A DNA stretch of 64,000 nt from Psoroptes ovis (Eukaryota; Arthropoda; Arachnida; Sarcoptiformes; Psoroptidae): positions 3,844,001 to 3,908,000 of the forward strand of contig PQWQ01000004.1 in NCBI GenBank assembly GCA_002943765.1. The letters are read 5' to 3'. The translations under genes were made by a program, and so were the position numbers. Shown here one piece after another: positions 41,304 to 52,936 of the stretch; position 1 is the first letter of the stretch, and every line of letters begins with the position of its first letter. The notes beneath the pieces are model-generated. The model was given only the letters and a program-made list of their open reading frames with translations. It was not told the origin of the DNA and did not search any database.

Positions 41304-42139
41304 CTAAGTTTGTTCGGGCTTTATCGGTTCTAGTTTTGCGCTTTGCTGCTCATCACTCAATGGTTTTTTATATTTAACATATGGACCATAAATATCGAAA
41401 CCAAGTGATACTAAATTATCGAACAATATACGATAACGAAGCGGTAATAAGGCAAAATTAATGAATTGTGCTGGTGGCCATATTAACCATTCCATTATGT
41501 AAATATTTTCCATTCCTTTTTCCATTAATTCTTGACGAAATTTTTGCCAACTTGATCGCTCGCATAATGATAATGTTCCGAAATAAACTAATCATTTTTT
41601 AAAAAAAAGAAATTGAAATATAAATTAGTCATATGTGAAATTTGATTTATCAAAAAAAATATATTACCAAATAAATTGATTGGACTAAATAATATTTGAT
41701 CTAATAATACTAATTTTATTAAAATTTTAAAATTACGACGATTGACTTTCGATTTATCTCGACCAGAAAAATAACGATCCAATAATAAATACCAATAATG
41801 TGTTAATATTCCCGTAGTCAAACCAGCTGCTGTCATATGAATTGTTCTTGTTGTTGAATATACAGCTTTTGAATGTTGTTGATCTTGATTATCATTATTA
41901 CTATCGTTATTATTATCATCGCTATTATTATTTTGATTAATTTTTTGTTTTGTTTTAATACTTTCAGTTAATATATCAAAATTTTGTTGTATTGAATCAC
42001 CTAAAGCGCCCATAGATGCTGATATTAATGCATTGGTCAATAATAGATTACGATGACCAAATATTACTGTATGTACAAAATTTTTTGAACGTTTCAACTG
42101 TGAACGTATTGAATTTAATAAATTCAAAGCATTTGTCAT
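41304..42139 (-). CDS. MPV17L2: Mpv17/PMP22-family inner-membrane protein, MPV17L2-like
   Basis: Two exons, 42139-41668 and 41587-41304, separated by an 80-nt intron (GTAATA...ATTAG), encode 251 residues. The join restores Leu-Phe-Val-Tyr-Phe-Gly. Matches to the MPV17L2 branch are an N-terminal His-Arg-Asn-Leu-Leu-Leu-Thr-Asn-Ala, then Gly-Asp-Ser-Ile-Gln-Gln, then Thr-His-Tyr-Trp-Tyr-Leu-Leu-Leu-Asp-Arg, then Leu-Leu-Asp-Gln-Ile, and the family signature Trp-Pro-Pro-Ala-Gln-Phe-Ile-Asn-Phe at about 194-202, followed by Pro-Leu-Arg-Tyr-Arg. The family has about four membrane helices. In vertebrates MPV17L2 sits in the mitochondrial inner membrane and supports mitoribosome assembly; that role here is by homology. 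An Asn/Asp/Gln-rich insert occupies roughly residues 62-92, between the first two conserved blocks. MITE copy 7 lies 176 bp upstream of the start. Confidence 0.88.
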
Positions 42140-42314
42140 AATTAAATGAATGAATTTTCACTAAAATTTTATACAAATCAAAAAATTCAAATCATCAAAA
42201 TATGTGTCATTGAAAATAAAAACAAAATGTGATTTTTGTTTTGATTTGAAAAATAACAAAAAAAAAAACGATATATTCATACATTGAAAGTTTTTTCTTT
42301 TAATTGAAATATTA

Positions 42315-42388
42315 AGTTGTCCCATAAGTTTTTGCCGTTTTTCCAATTATTTTCTACAATATAACCGGCATGAACTTATGGGACAACC
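42315..42388. mobile_element. MITE copy 7, subfamily B, TA-flanked
   Basis: A 74-bp element: left AGTTGTCCCATAAGTTTTTG, right reverse complement GGTTGTCCCATAAGTTCATG. TA stands on both sides (42313-42314 and 42389-42390). It shares the interior TTTTCTACRATATAACCG with copy 3. It sits 176 bp upstream of the MPV17L2-like start codon, in its promoter or 5' UTR. Confidence 0.88.
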
Positions 42389-43062
42389 TAATATTTTCTG
42401 AAGGGCTTAGAAATTGATGAATTTTGCCAAAAAAAAATCGCAAGATTATGGCCTAATCATTATTTTGCAATAATTGAGCTGAAATTCGTACACATTTTGT
42501 ATCCAAAAATTGAATGAAATTTTATTTTATTTTAATAAATTTTCAAAATTTTAAAACAAATAATAGTTTTTTTTCTAAAATTGAAATTTTGCATCAAACA
42601 AACAAATGGAAAAAAAACAAGGTTATAATGTGTTTGCATAAATCATAAAATTTGAAATTTATATCCAATCAATAGTGATAATATATTCTTTTATTGACAT
42701 CCGAAAATTGAAAATTTTTGAATCTATTATCATTCATTATTATTATTATTATTAAAATTATTATTATTATTATTATTGAAAATAAAATAATAATAATTGG
42801 CCTCTTGAAATTAATGATTTTTTTAAAAAACAGAAAAAAAATTATGAGAAAATGAAAATGATTAAATATTAAATTCATAGAAATGTAATCAATAAAAATT
42901 TATAATTAAAACAATTGATGATTATTCAAGTTTTTTTTTCTCGTTATTTGATCAATCAAATATTGTTAAAATCAATTTTTTTTATGAAGTGAAATAATAG
43001 TGAATGATCCATAAATAAATGACTTTTTATATTTTAATCAATGAAATTACAGCTGAAATTTG

Positions 43063-43446
43063 TCAATGTTGTTGTGATTTGAAAATTTTCCAAATTCCAA
43101 ATCGATTCAATTCGATTTGATTGATTTTTTTTTTTGGCTGAATTTCAATTATTCTAATTGACTTATTCTCAATTTGTTCATTACATTCAAAGGAATAACA
43201 ACTAATGTCAAATAAGAAATTTAAAAAAAAAAACAAACAAAATATCACATTCACAATATGAAAAATTGATTGATTTCTAATCTGTGATTTATTGTTTATC
43301 TTTAAATTTATTGCCATTAATTTCTTATTTTGAAAATTAAAAATTTGAAAAATCAATGTAGCTGGTGTAATTATATATATGTATTTGTTGATCATTCGAG
43401 AGTGACAAATAATGGAAAAATAATGAAAACAAAAATCATAATCCAT
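43063..43446 (-). other. possible small secreted-protein frame, unnamed
   Basis: A minus-strand open frame of 127 codons, long for this base composition. An internal Met is followed by basic and polar residues, a strongly hydrophobic stretch (Phe-Cys-Leu-Phe-Phe-Phe-Leu-Asn-Phe-Leu-Phe) and then Ser-Cys-Tyr-Ser-Phe-Glu-Cys-Asn-Glu. This looks like a signal peptide with a short mature peptide containing Lys-Lys-Lys and ending Gln-Gln-His. No splice partner or known family is recognised. It may be chance. Confidence 0.2.
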
Positions 43447-43804
43447 AGTTTAAAAGTTCAAAATGTTTTTATGTTGTTGTTTATGGTGTTAATATCTTTG
43501 TGTGATTATTATTTGAAAAATGAGAAATTCCAAATTTCAAAAATTCAAATAATGAAATATAATATCATTCGATTATCGATTTGAGTATTATTATCATTAT
43601 TATTTCAAAGAGCAAAAGTTAATTGGAAATAAGTGGAAAAATAATTAATGAATCTAATTATCTGAAATATTAATGACTAAATGTTAATTATTGGAATTAA
43701 TCCATTTAAAAAAAACAATGAAATAGAAAAAATATATGAATATTCTTTGATTAATTCTTTTGTTATCTCTCTCTCACACACACACACACTTGAAACTAAA
43801 AACT

Positions 43805-43874
43805 AAACACTAAACACTAAACACTAAACACTAAACACTAAACACTAAACACTAAACACTAAACACTAAACACT
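43805..43874. repeat. (AAACACT)10 telomere-like heptamer tandem
   Basis: Ten perfect head-to-tail copies of a 7-bp unit, with degenerate AACTAAA units before them and a CA run at 43776-43788. On the other strand the unit is TTTAGTG, one base away from the TTTAGGG telomere heptamer. It lies between two genes, not at a chromosome end in this window. Confidence 0.95.
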
Positions 43875-44024
43875 AACACACATACAACACTCTCACATAC
43901 ACTAATCGAGAAATTATGAAAATTAAGAAATTCATGGAGGCACTTTTAATAATAATAATAATAATAATAGAATCAAAAATTTTATAATTATTATTGTTAT
44001 TATTATCATCATCATTATTATTAT

Positions 44025-45974
44025 TCAGCTAACACCATTATCAACAAAACGTGCAAAAATAATATCAATATTATTATCATCATTTTGTGTTAATTGTAAT
44101 TCACAACGACGATATTTGCCAATCGAATTCATTGATAATAATTCAAATAATATGTTATTATTTTCATCATGCATCATACATAAATCTTGTCCATAAAAAT
44201 ATTGATCTTGTTTAGTAGTATTATTATTGTCATTATTATTATTATTATTGTCATTACCATTAATTGATTTATTTTTATTATTATTGTTATCATGAATTTT
44301 CATTAAATTATTATTGTCATTGTTTTGTTTTCGTACATTTTGATTAATGTCATTTGTAATAATATTTTCATCATTTTCAATATTTTCATTGGAATAATTT
44401 GGCAAAAATAAATTCATCATAAATTTTCCTGGCTTAAACATATCGATGATTTTTTTAATGAATTTTCTATAGCCATTTGGTTGTGGTATGTTTGTTTCCA
44501 ATGAGACATAGGAAAATTCTTTCTCTGGTGATATATGAATTGTACAATAATGATTCTTTTGATGATTATAATTTTGATTGAAATATAAAAGCAATTGAAT
44601 TAATTTTTTTTTCATTGAGTTTAAGATGTATGAATCAAATATATGAAAATAAATTATACTCACATCCAATAAACCATTCATTGAATATCCACATGGTTGA
44701 AATAAATGATCATCGATTATCATGCCAGGAATGAGTGTATCGATGCCAGATTTTTTTGTTGCCTGTTTAGCTGTCTTGATTTCATCGAAATAAAAATATT
44801 TCATTTGATTTGGATGTAATTTTTCCATGATAATTTCAAATTTATAAAATTCATTTTGATTCATAATTGATTCGGGCATCATAATCAAATTATTCGAATT
44901 ACAATCCAATTGTTTGACAAGCGGTTGATAATCGGTTTGATATAAATACCAATGATCACTATTTGCATGACCGAAATATTGTAAATATCCATTGAAATGC
45001 TTGTTCAAAAATCTAAATTCATCAAACAATGAATTATGAGGCATTTTTTGCAATGATGGTAGCAGAAAATTTTTATGCGAATAGAAAACATTCTGCAAAA
45101 ATTTTATACAAATGAAAAATTGTAGAAATTTCAATTAAAATTGATCAAAATAATGATTAGAAAAATTGAAATTAATTCACATACCTCAATAGTTGTGAAG
45201 CCAATATCAAAAATATAATCCAAAATCAAATCCAAACACAGAAGCAATGTTGTTGTTCCACATGTTTTCAATATGAAACTTTTTTTGTTAACAAACAATG
45301 AACTTTCACTGAGCAAATATGCATCATAATAATCATTACAAGTAACATTTAAGATGTTACATTTTACAATATCCAAAACATTTTTCCATTGTGATCTATG
45401 ATGATTGAAAAATTTTATTTTATTTTTTCAATTTTGCAAATAAATACGAAACAAACCTGGTCAATTTACGTAAATCCAATTCATTTTTCATTGATGATGA
45501 TGGTCGATAATTAGTGGAGTCACCACCATTGACATCAAAATCTTCGTCATCATAATCTTTGAAATAAATAGCTAAACGTTTTTCAGCTCCTTCAAAGAAA
45601 TCACTGCCATAATTTTTACAATTCCTATTATTATCAATAGTTGCTAAGTCATTGACATCGACATCATCATCACATTTATTTAATATGATATCATTTTGAT
45701 TATTATCATATAATAATATGGACGACATTTTATCACTGAATGTTGATGATGTTGATGATGATGAATTATCATCAGATAAAATATCATCATTTTGATCAAT
45801 CAATAAATTACCATTATCATTATCAACATTACTGCTATTATCATCAATGATTTTGATAATAGAATTTTCATCCGATGTTGTTGATGATGATGATGATGAC
45901 AAGTATCGATGATAATTTTCATCAACATCAATATTATTATTATTATTATTCGATTTTTTCTTATTAAAATCCAT
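44025..45974 (-). CDS. SamDC: S-adenosylmethionine decarboxylase proenzyme
   Basis: Four exons, 45974-45457, 45395-45185, 45092-44664 and 44555-44025, encode 562 residues; usual eukaryotic length is about 335. The enzyme makes decarboxylated AdoMet, the aminopropyl donor for spermidine and spermine, in the cytosol. It self-cleaves to form a pyruvoyl cofactor. Seen here: the substrate-site block FFEGAEK (126-132), the cleavage site Leu-Ser-Glu-Ser-Ser with Glu203-Ser204, Lys-Thr-Cys-Gly with the catalytic-type Cys218, Pro-Cys-Gly-Tyr-Ser-Met-Asn-Gly with Ser380, and Thr-Ile-His-Ile-Ser-Pro-Glu with His393. All key residues for processing and decarboxylation are present. The odd parts are a 120-residue Asn/Asp/Ser-rich N-terminal extension and an Asn-rich insert in the last exon. 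Exon joins restore Thr-Arg-Ser-Gln-Trp, Ile-Glu-Asn-Val-Phe-Tyr and Leu-Asp-Asn-His-Tyr, each matching the family. Confidence 0.95.
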
Positions 45975-48900
45975 TATTGAATGTCCAGAATTTCAATTTT
46001 AATATTTTCTAGAAAAGAATGGACAAAAAAAAATAAAAATAATTATTATTTTCCTGAATTTCTTATTTAAATATTGATAAACGGTGATAATCAATTCAAA
46101 TGATCAACAAAAATAAACTTACAATTTTTTCTTTCTTTGTGATGAAGAAAAATAAATATTTGATTGTATTGAGGAAATTATGGAGCTTGAAATTCAATTA
46201 ATTCTAGCCAATTTGAAGGGAGAGAAGAAAAGTAAATACACTTTAAATTATTAAAACAATCAACAATTTAAAACAATGTTAACAATGTTATTTTTTCTTG
46301 ATCGAAAACTTTTTAAATAATTAAGAATCAAAAAATTAAAATTAATCAAAAATAAATTTCACATAAGAAAAAAAAATGCAATGCAACAAGTCAATCAAAG
46401 TTTGTTTGATTTGAGTTTATGAAATCATCCAATATTCAAGTAATATTTTTAGGATAAATGACCAGAAATAAGCTGAAATTTGATTTTTCATTCATTTTTC
46501 ATTCACATTCAAAAGTGATGTGTGATTTCAATTTGATTTTCGCTTCACAATTGATTGATTAGATTGTAGGAATATTTTTATTTTCATTTTTTTTTTTTTT
46601 TGATGTTTGTTGATGATCATTGATGATTATTGAATGGAAAAAAAATTTTATTTTTTTTCATATAAATTCATTTGAAATATGATTTGATTTGTTCAAATGA
46701 AAGTTCATTTTCTTAAATAACAATGATATCAATAATAATAAAAATAATAATAATTAAACAGCCTTCGATGAGCAGACATAGTCATCAAATCAAAAATATT
46801 AATTTATCAAATGTTTTGATTGTCATTAATTATTATTATTATTATCATTATTATTATCGTTATTATTATTGACATTAAATATTCGGAGAAAAAGAACAAT
46901 ATCAATCAATTCAGATTAAATTGAATGCGCGTAGAATCGAATTCAATTGTGATTGGCGATTCGTTGTTGCTTAGGCAAAAAAAAATATCTCAAAACTATC
47001 TATTGGTCTTTTGTTCGAAAATATTTTCGAATATATTCAAATGTCAAAAATATGAAAACTTACCGATCAAGTTGAATCAATCAAATCCGGCATCGAAATA
47101 TATTTTTTTCCAATTATTTCAAGTATGTGATTGATTGAAATGTCATACAAAATTGAATAATTGAAATTGTTATGAAGAAAATTTGAATAATTTTTTTTTT
47201 CGTGCTGCTATCGATGCTTATTGTATAATTGCATATATTACATTACATTTTTTTTTGTTTAATATCAAATATTTTGGCAGTGTTTTGTTATGTATGTTTT
47301 TGAAATGGAAAAAATTTTCAATATTTGATTATTGTTAACAATTGATTGAATAATAATAATAATAATAATCATGTAATCTAGAAATTAAAATTTATTATCT
47401 ATTTTTGAAAAAAAATGACAAATATTTTTGTATACTAATAAATATTTGAATATAATGATAATATATAGATAATATGATCTACCAAATAACAAAATGAATA
47501 ATTTAATTTAATTAATGAATGAATGAATGAACTAGAATTAGCTAAAACAATGATAAAACAACGACAAAACAATGATTGAAAAATTCAATAATTGAAATTG
47601 ACAATTATCAAATCATAACCAATATAAGAAACAATACAATTATTGGCTAGAATATTTTTAAAAATTTAAATGAAATAAATTTTCTTTCATTAATACAGAT
47701 AATAATATCGATTATGTTACACATTTCAAGATCATCATTATTATCAATGATTGTATTATAATTATATGTTTGTAAATATGACATTTTTTTTTTTTTATTT
47801 GATTTTGATTTTTGATTTTGCTTCTTTTATTTATTTATTTATATTTATGTTTACTTTTAAAATAATTATTTTATTTTATTTTATTTTTTATTTTTTTTGC
47901 ACTTGAATAATTTGAAATAGACTTTATAAATAAGTACTTGTATATATGATTTATTGATTGAAGTTATAGCCAAGTTCAAAGAAGTGCACAGGAAAAAAAA
48001 AGAAAAACAAACACAATACAAAACAAAGAAAAAAACAAATTATAATTGTAACTATACACAAACACAGAGATTATTATTATTAGTATTATTATTTAAATTC
48101 TAAAACAAAACGGCAATAATTATTATTTAGAAACAAGAAATGAAAATAATTATTATTATTATTGATGTAGTAATAATTATATGACGACATTGTAACTATT
48201 TGGGTATATTCAATCAAAAAAAAAAAAAAGTGAATCATATCAGTCGAAATAATATAATATAATATAATATAAAATGTCATTCAATATTTACTATTTAAGT
48301 GGAAATGAATATATTTTTTGTCATATATTTATCATATTTTTTGATGATGATAATGATGATAATAATTATTATTATTTGTTCATAAATGAAATTATTTTTT
48401 CAATGTTATCAATGTTAAATTAAATGAATGATTAAAGAATGAATAAAAACATATGATGATAATAATTTAATTGAATATGAATAGATGAAAATGAATATAT
48501 TTATATCAAACACAATTGAATTTTTCAATTTATTTATGAACCAAAAATAAGAAAATGAATCAACTTAACAGCAGAACATTCATTTGTACAGATAAGTCAC
48601 AGCAAAACATGAAAAAAATAGAAAAAACTTGCGCACAATGCTTAAATCAAGTGCATTTTTTCACTGAAGCTTAAAACGATTAATGAAAACATATGATTTG
48701 ACATTTATAATCAATTATTATTATTGGTAAATCATTTAAAATTATTATAAATATTCAAATATTTATTCACATAAATTGAAATTTGAATTTTGAAATTTGA
48801 AATTTTCGTAAAATTCTCGATTTTCTTATTTTTAATTATTTTAAAAATTTGAATTATTACAAATTGAATTATTACAAATTCAAAAATTGAAAATAAATTG

Positions 48901-49003
48901 AAATGAAGATCAAAAAATGAAATAAAATAAAATAAAATAAATTGAAAAATAACAAATCGTATTGTTTTATTTATTTTTATTGGTTCATATGTGGCGGTAT
49001 ATC

Positions 49004-49005
<2 letters not shown>

Positions 49006-49034
<29 letters not shown>
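49006..49034. repeat. (AT)n microsatellite
   Basis: Uninterrupted AT dinucleotides read directly; able to form a cruciform. Confidence 0.9.
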
Positions 49035-49036
<2 letters not shown>

Positions 49037-49683
49037 GGTGTCTTGTAAGCTATAGTTAACTTGTTTTTTATCGCTACATATTCATTTTTCGTTTGTTTAT
49101 TCCTTTATCTCGGATATATTTTTTTCTATTTTATTTAATTGGAATTTTTTTATCTTCAATTAATTCAAGCTTCAACCAATTCAAGCATAATTATACGTAA
49201 TAATAATAATAATAATGAATGAATGAAGAAGAATAAATCTTAAAATAATAATAATTATATTGAATCAAATTAAATGGAATTTAAAGTAGAAAGAATTGAA
49301 AAATTAAATATCAAAGACAATAATTATAATTGTAGTTATTACATTTACATTTTCAAAAAAAAACAAACATCTTTAATTCAAGTTTAAATTTTCAAAAAAT
49401 TGAAAAAAATTTATCATATAATTATCATATGTCGAAACATATTGTTATTATTATTATTATTATTATTATCATCATCTAAACATACAACATTTACACATGT
49501 ATGTATGATTATATTTATGTATTTGTTCATTTATTTATATAATTGTATATATGGATGATGATATTTTATTTTATTTTTATTTTTTTTTATTATTATAAAA
49601 AGTTATAATCATCATTATTTTTGATCACATCTGAGAGTGTATTTTATATTATTTGTTGTGTTATGTATATGAATTTAATATTA

Positions 49684-49760
49684 GGTTGTCCGATAAGTTC
49701 TTGCCGTTTTTTGAATGGAAAAAAAATCTAAAAAAAACGGCAAGAACTTATCGGACAACC
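49684..49760. mobile_element. MITE copy 8, most intact palindrome, subfamily C
   Basis: A 77-bp element whose arms GGTTGTCCGATAAGTTCTTG... are perfect inverted copies over about 29 bp, leaving a loop of under 20 bp. It carries the CGATAAG signature in both arms. A TTA precedes it; the right flank is CGA, so TA is not preserved on that side. The arm identity suggests it is the youngest copy in the window. Confidence 0.9.
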
Positions 49761-52700
49761 CGATAGATAGATATTGAATTGGTTGAATGTGTATTTTGTT
49801 TTTTTTTTTTTTTTTTTTTTTGAACGCCGACTCTTTGCTAAGTTCAATTGTCTATTTTATATATATATATGTGTGTGTGTGTGTGTCTGTGTGTGCAGGG
49901 AAAATATGTTGTGTGCATGTGTTTATATATATAAACATGATTTTTTTTTAAATATTTTCGTTTTGAAAATACCAAAAAAATTCACCCATTGAAATAACAA
50001 CCAGCAACATTTTTCTTTTTTTTCATTCAAAGAAATAATAATAATAATAATTATTATTAATCAGAATTTAATACTACTACTGTTTGAATTCCATTCAATG
50101 AATGAATGATCGGATGATGTTATATTATTATTATTATTGTTTTGGGTATATCAAATAGGGTATATTTGTTTTTTTGTTTGTTTGTCTGTCTGTTTGGCTT
50201 TGTTTTGATTGTTTTGCTTATTTATTTGTTGGTTTGTTTATTTATTTGAATTTACGGAAATTTTTTCGCTTTTTTCTACGAGTCTCAATAATATCAAAGG
50301 ATTAAAATTGATTATGATGAGGAAATAAATTAAAGTTCAGGGAAAAATTTGAATTAGATTAGAGCTGGAATAAAATCAATGCATTGAATCGTGTTCACCA
50401 TAATAAGGTCTAATACATTCAAATTTCATTTTAAACGTAAGTATTATTTTAAAAGTTTTTGTCTTAGAATTTCGAAAAATTGACTTATTTTTCACTTAAT
50501 TATCACAGGAACTGGGTCTTAAAGAACAAATTTTTGTTATTTTTCTAAACCATTCACACACATATTTCAGCAACATGGAATAAAATTCTGGGTTTGGCTG
50601 CCAAAAAAAAAAATTTGTTACATGAATCCATTTTCTTGTCTTTGATGATCGTTCACAATCCATTTATCTATTCATTCATTATTATTGTTTGACATTAATA
50701 TTGCTTTAAATGATCCATAATTTTAAATGGCACCAGCATATGAGTGAGAAACAGAGTGAAACAAATGTGAATAAAAAAAATATCAAAATGTTACAAATAC
50801 AAATGTCAATTATTATTATTTTTATAATTTGAAATTATTACTATTACTATTCAAGTGTACAAATATTCATTCGGGTAATCATGGATTTCCATTCTTTTTT
50901 CTGTGGACTTGAATAAAAAAAAAATATGAAATTAAACAATAATAGAAATCCACCCAAATATAAAAAAAAATATGGAAATTTTTACATTTTTTTAAAAACA
51001 TGTTTTAAATCGATCATTATTATTATTTTCAAATATTAATATCATTGATATTAGAAATGATGAATGAGATTTGAGAAAATAATCATTTTGTGGTACAAAT
51101 ATTTTATTTTATTTTTTTTTGTTTCAACTCAATTGATATAATTGATTCAATGATTCACGTAAAAAAAATAAAAATAAAAATATAAATGTCAACTAATCAA
51201 GTTAAGAAAATATCAAATATAATTTTGGAAAATGTCATTTGTGAAAATTGGGGAATTTCAAAAGAATTGAAATTCAATAAGCAACGAATTATTAGGGCTT
51301 CAATTCCTTCAATTTGATTCCATTTCCCAAAAAAATAAAACATGAAAATGTTGCAAAGTTTCGATGCAGGCGATTCGTGGTTATATTATTATTATTATTA
51401 TTATTCGAATCCTTAATTCATCGATAAATGATTGTTTGATATTTTTTTTCAGTGATTGGATTGGATTCAGGGTAAAATCCGAAAAAAATGAATGTGAATA
51501 AATCATTAATTTAATAAAATCATTGCCAACAGATGTTTGTTGAGAACATTTTTTTTGTGTAATTTTTTTTTTTTTTTTTGAAATTGAAAAAGGGTTATCA
51601 CGAGCATGATTTAGGAAAACCGAAAAAAATTTCCAGAAAAATCTTCATATGAATAATCATTTTCTGAAAATTTTCCCAAAATATGATTTGTGTATGATGC
51701 CATTATTTCTATATATACAAACATTTTATCAATCAAAAAAAAAAATTGCCATTACATATTACATATGAAATAAATGTGTTTATAATTCTATATATTTCAT
51801 GCATACACATAAATATATTGTGGATAAATTTGCTCATGGACCATTGGACCATGGACCGAAGACCCTGACCAACCAGCCAACCAACCAACCAATCAAGCCA
51901 AACAAACATTGATGAAAACGCAACATCATCTTTTTCTTGCGTATTTATTTATTTATTTGGTTATAGTTTTTTTTTTTTTTAGTATTTACCCATGTTTATT
52001 CATTTATTTTATGTTTATGGGTTATGGTTTTCTCATGATTATAAGTTCTATTTATTTTTTGTGGATAGAAAAAAAAATGCAATTTTTTTCATTTGTGATA
52101 ACAATTTTTCTTCCGTTGATAAAATAATGCATTGAGTGAAAATGGTCTAGGTTTTCCGCATTAATATGCTCGATAATAGTTTGAAAAATACAAACAAGTA
52201 AAACCGATGCGTATAGATGAATGAATTTAAAAATTTGAATGGAAGATTTCATGTGTAAAAATTATTATTTTATCAAAAAATTTCAAATTCAGACCCTATC
52301 AAAAATAAATTCATAATTGAAAAATTCAAAATTCATGCGTTTTCGATAGGTTTTTCAAACACTGAATTTTGATGTATCAATATGGAAATATATTTGTGAG
52401 TGTAAAATATTTCGGATTATCTGAGAAAAAGAATCGGATATCAAATCATTAAAATTCATGTTTAAATTCAGTATTTGCTTTTTATCATTATCAACAAACT
52501 TTGGTGAATTGAAATTAAAAAAAAATTACATGATAAAATTCAATAAATTTAAAATATATAAGCATTGAATATAAATGCTGTATATATATGTATTGAATAT
52601 GTATGTGTGTGTTTTTGGTTCCTTTAATTTCAAAATTTCATCATTCATTTATTCGAAATTGAAGAATAATAATACAACATTATTCTATTAAACATTTATT

Positions 52701-52911
52701 AAACATCAAACGATCCACACCAGGAAACATCGCGTGAGCATGTTGGAAATTATTCAATTTCAATTTGCTCATAGGAAATATATATTTCAGAATTCACTTT
52801 CAATTCTCTTTGGGTATCTTCCTTATGGGTTTAGTTTATATTCATCCATTTTCAATATAGAACCATAAATATATATTATCATAAGAAAATATATATAAAA
52901 ATTGGTGAACC

Positions 52912-52936
52912 AAAAAAAAAAAAAAAAAAAAAAAAA
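52912..52936. repeat. poly-A tract of about 25
   Basis: A long A homopolymer with no upstream retrotransposon sequence that I recognise. Probably slippage rather than a retroposed tail. Confidence 0.85.

Larger units (their letters stand above)
42140..44024. other. intergenic with a MITE and telomere-like tandem
   Basis: Lies between the MPV17L2 start and the AdoMetDC stop, both on the minus strand. It contains MITE copy 7, an uncertain secreted-protein-like frame (43063-43446, minus), the AAACACT tandem (43805-43874), AAT repeats at 43949-43968, and presumably the MPV17L2 promoter and AdoMetDC 3' UTR. Confidence 0.6.
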
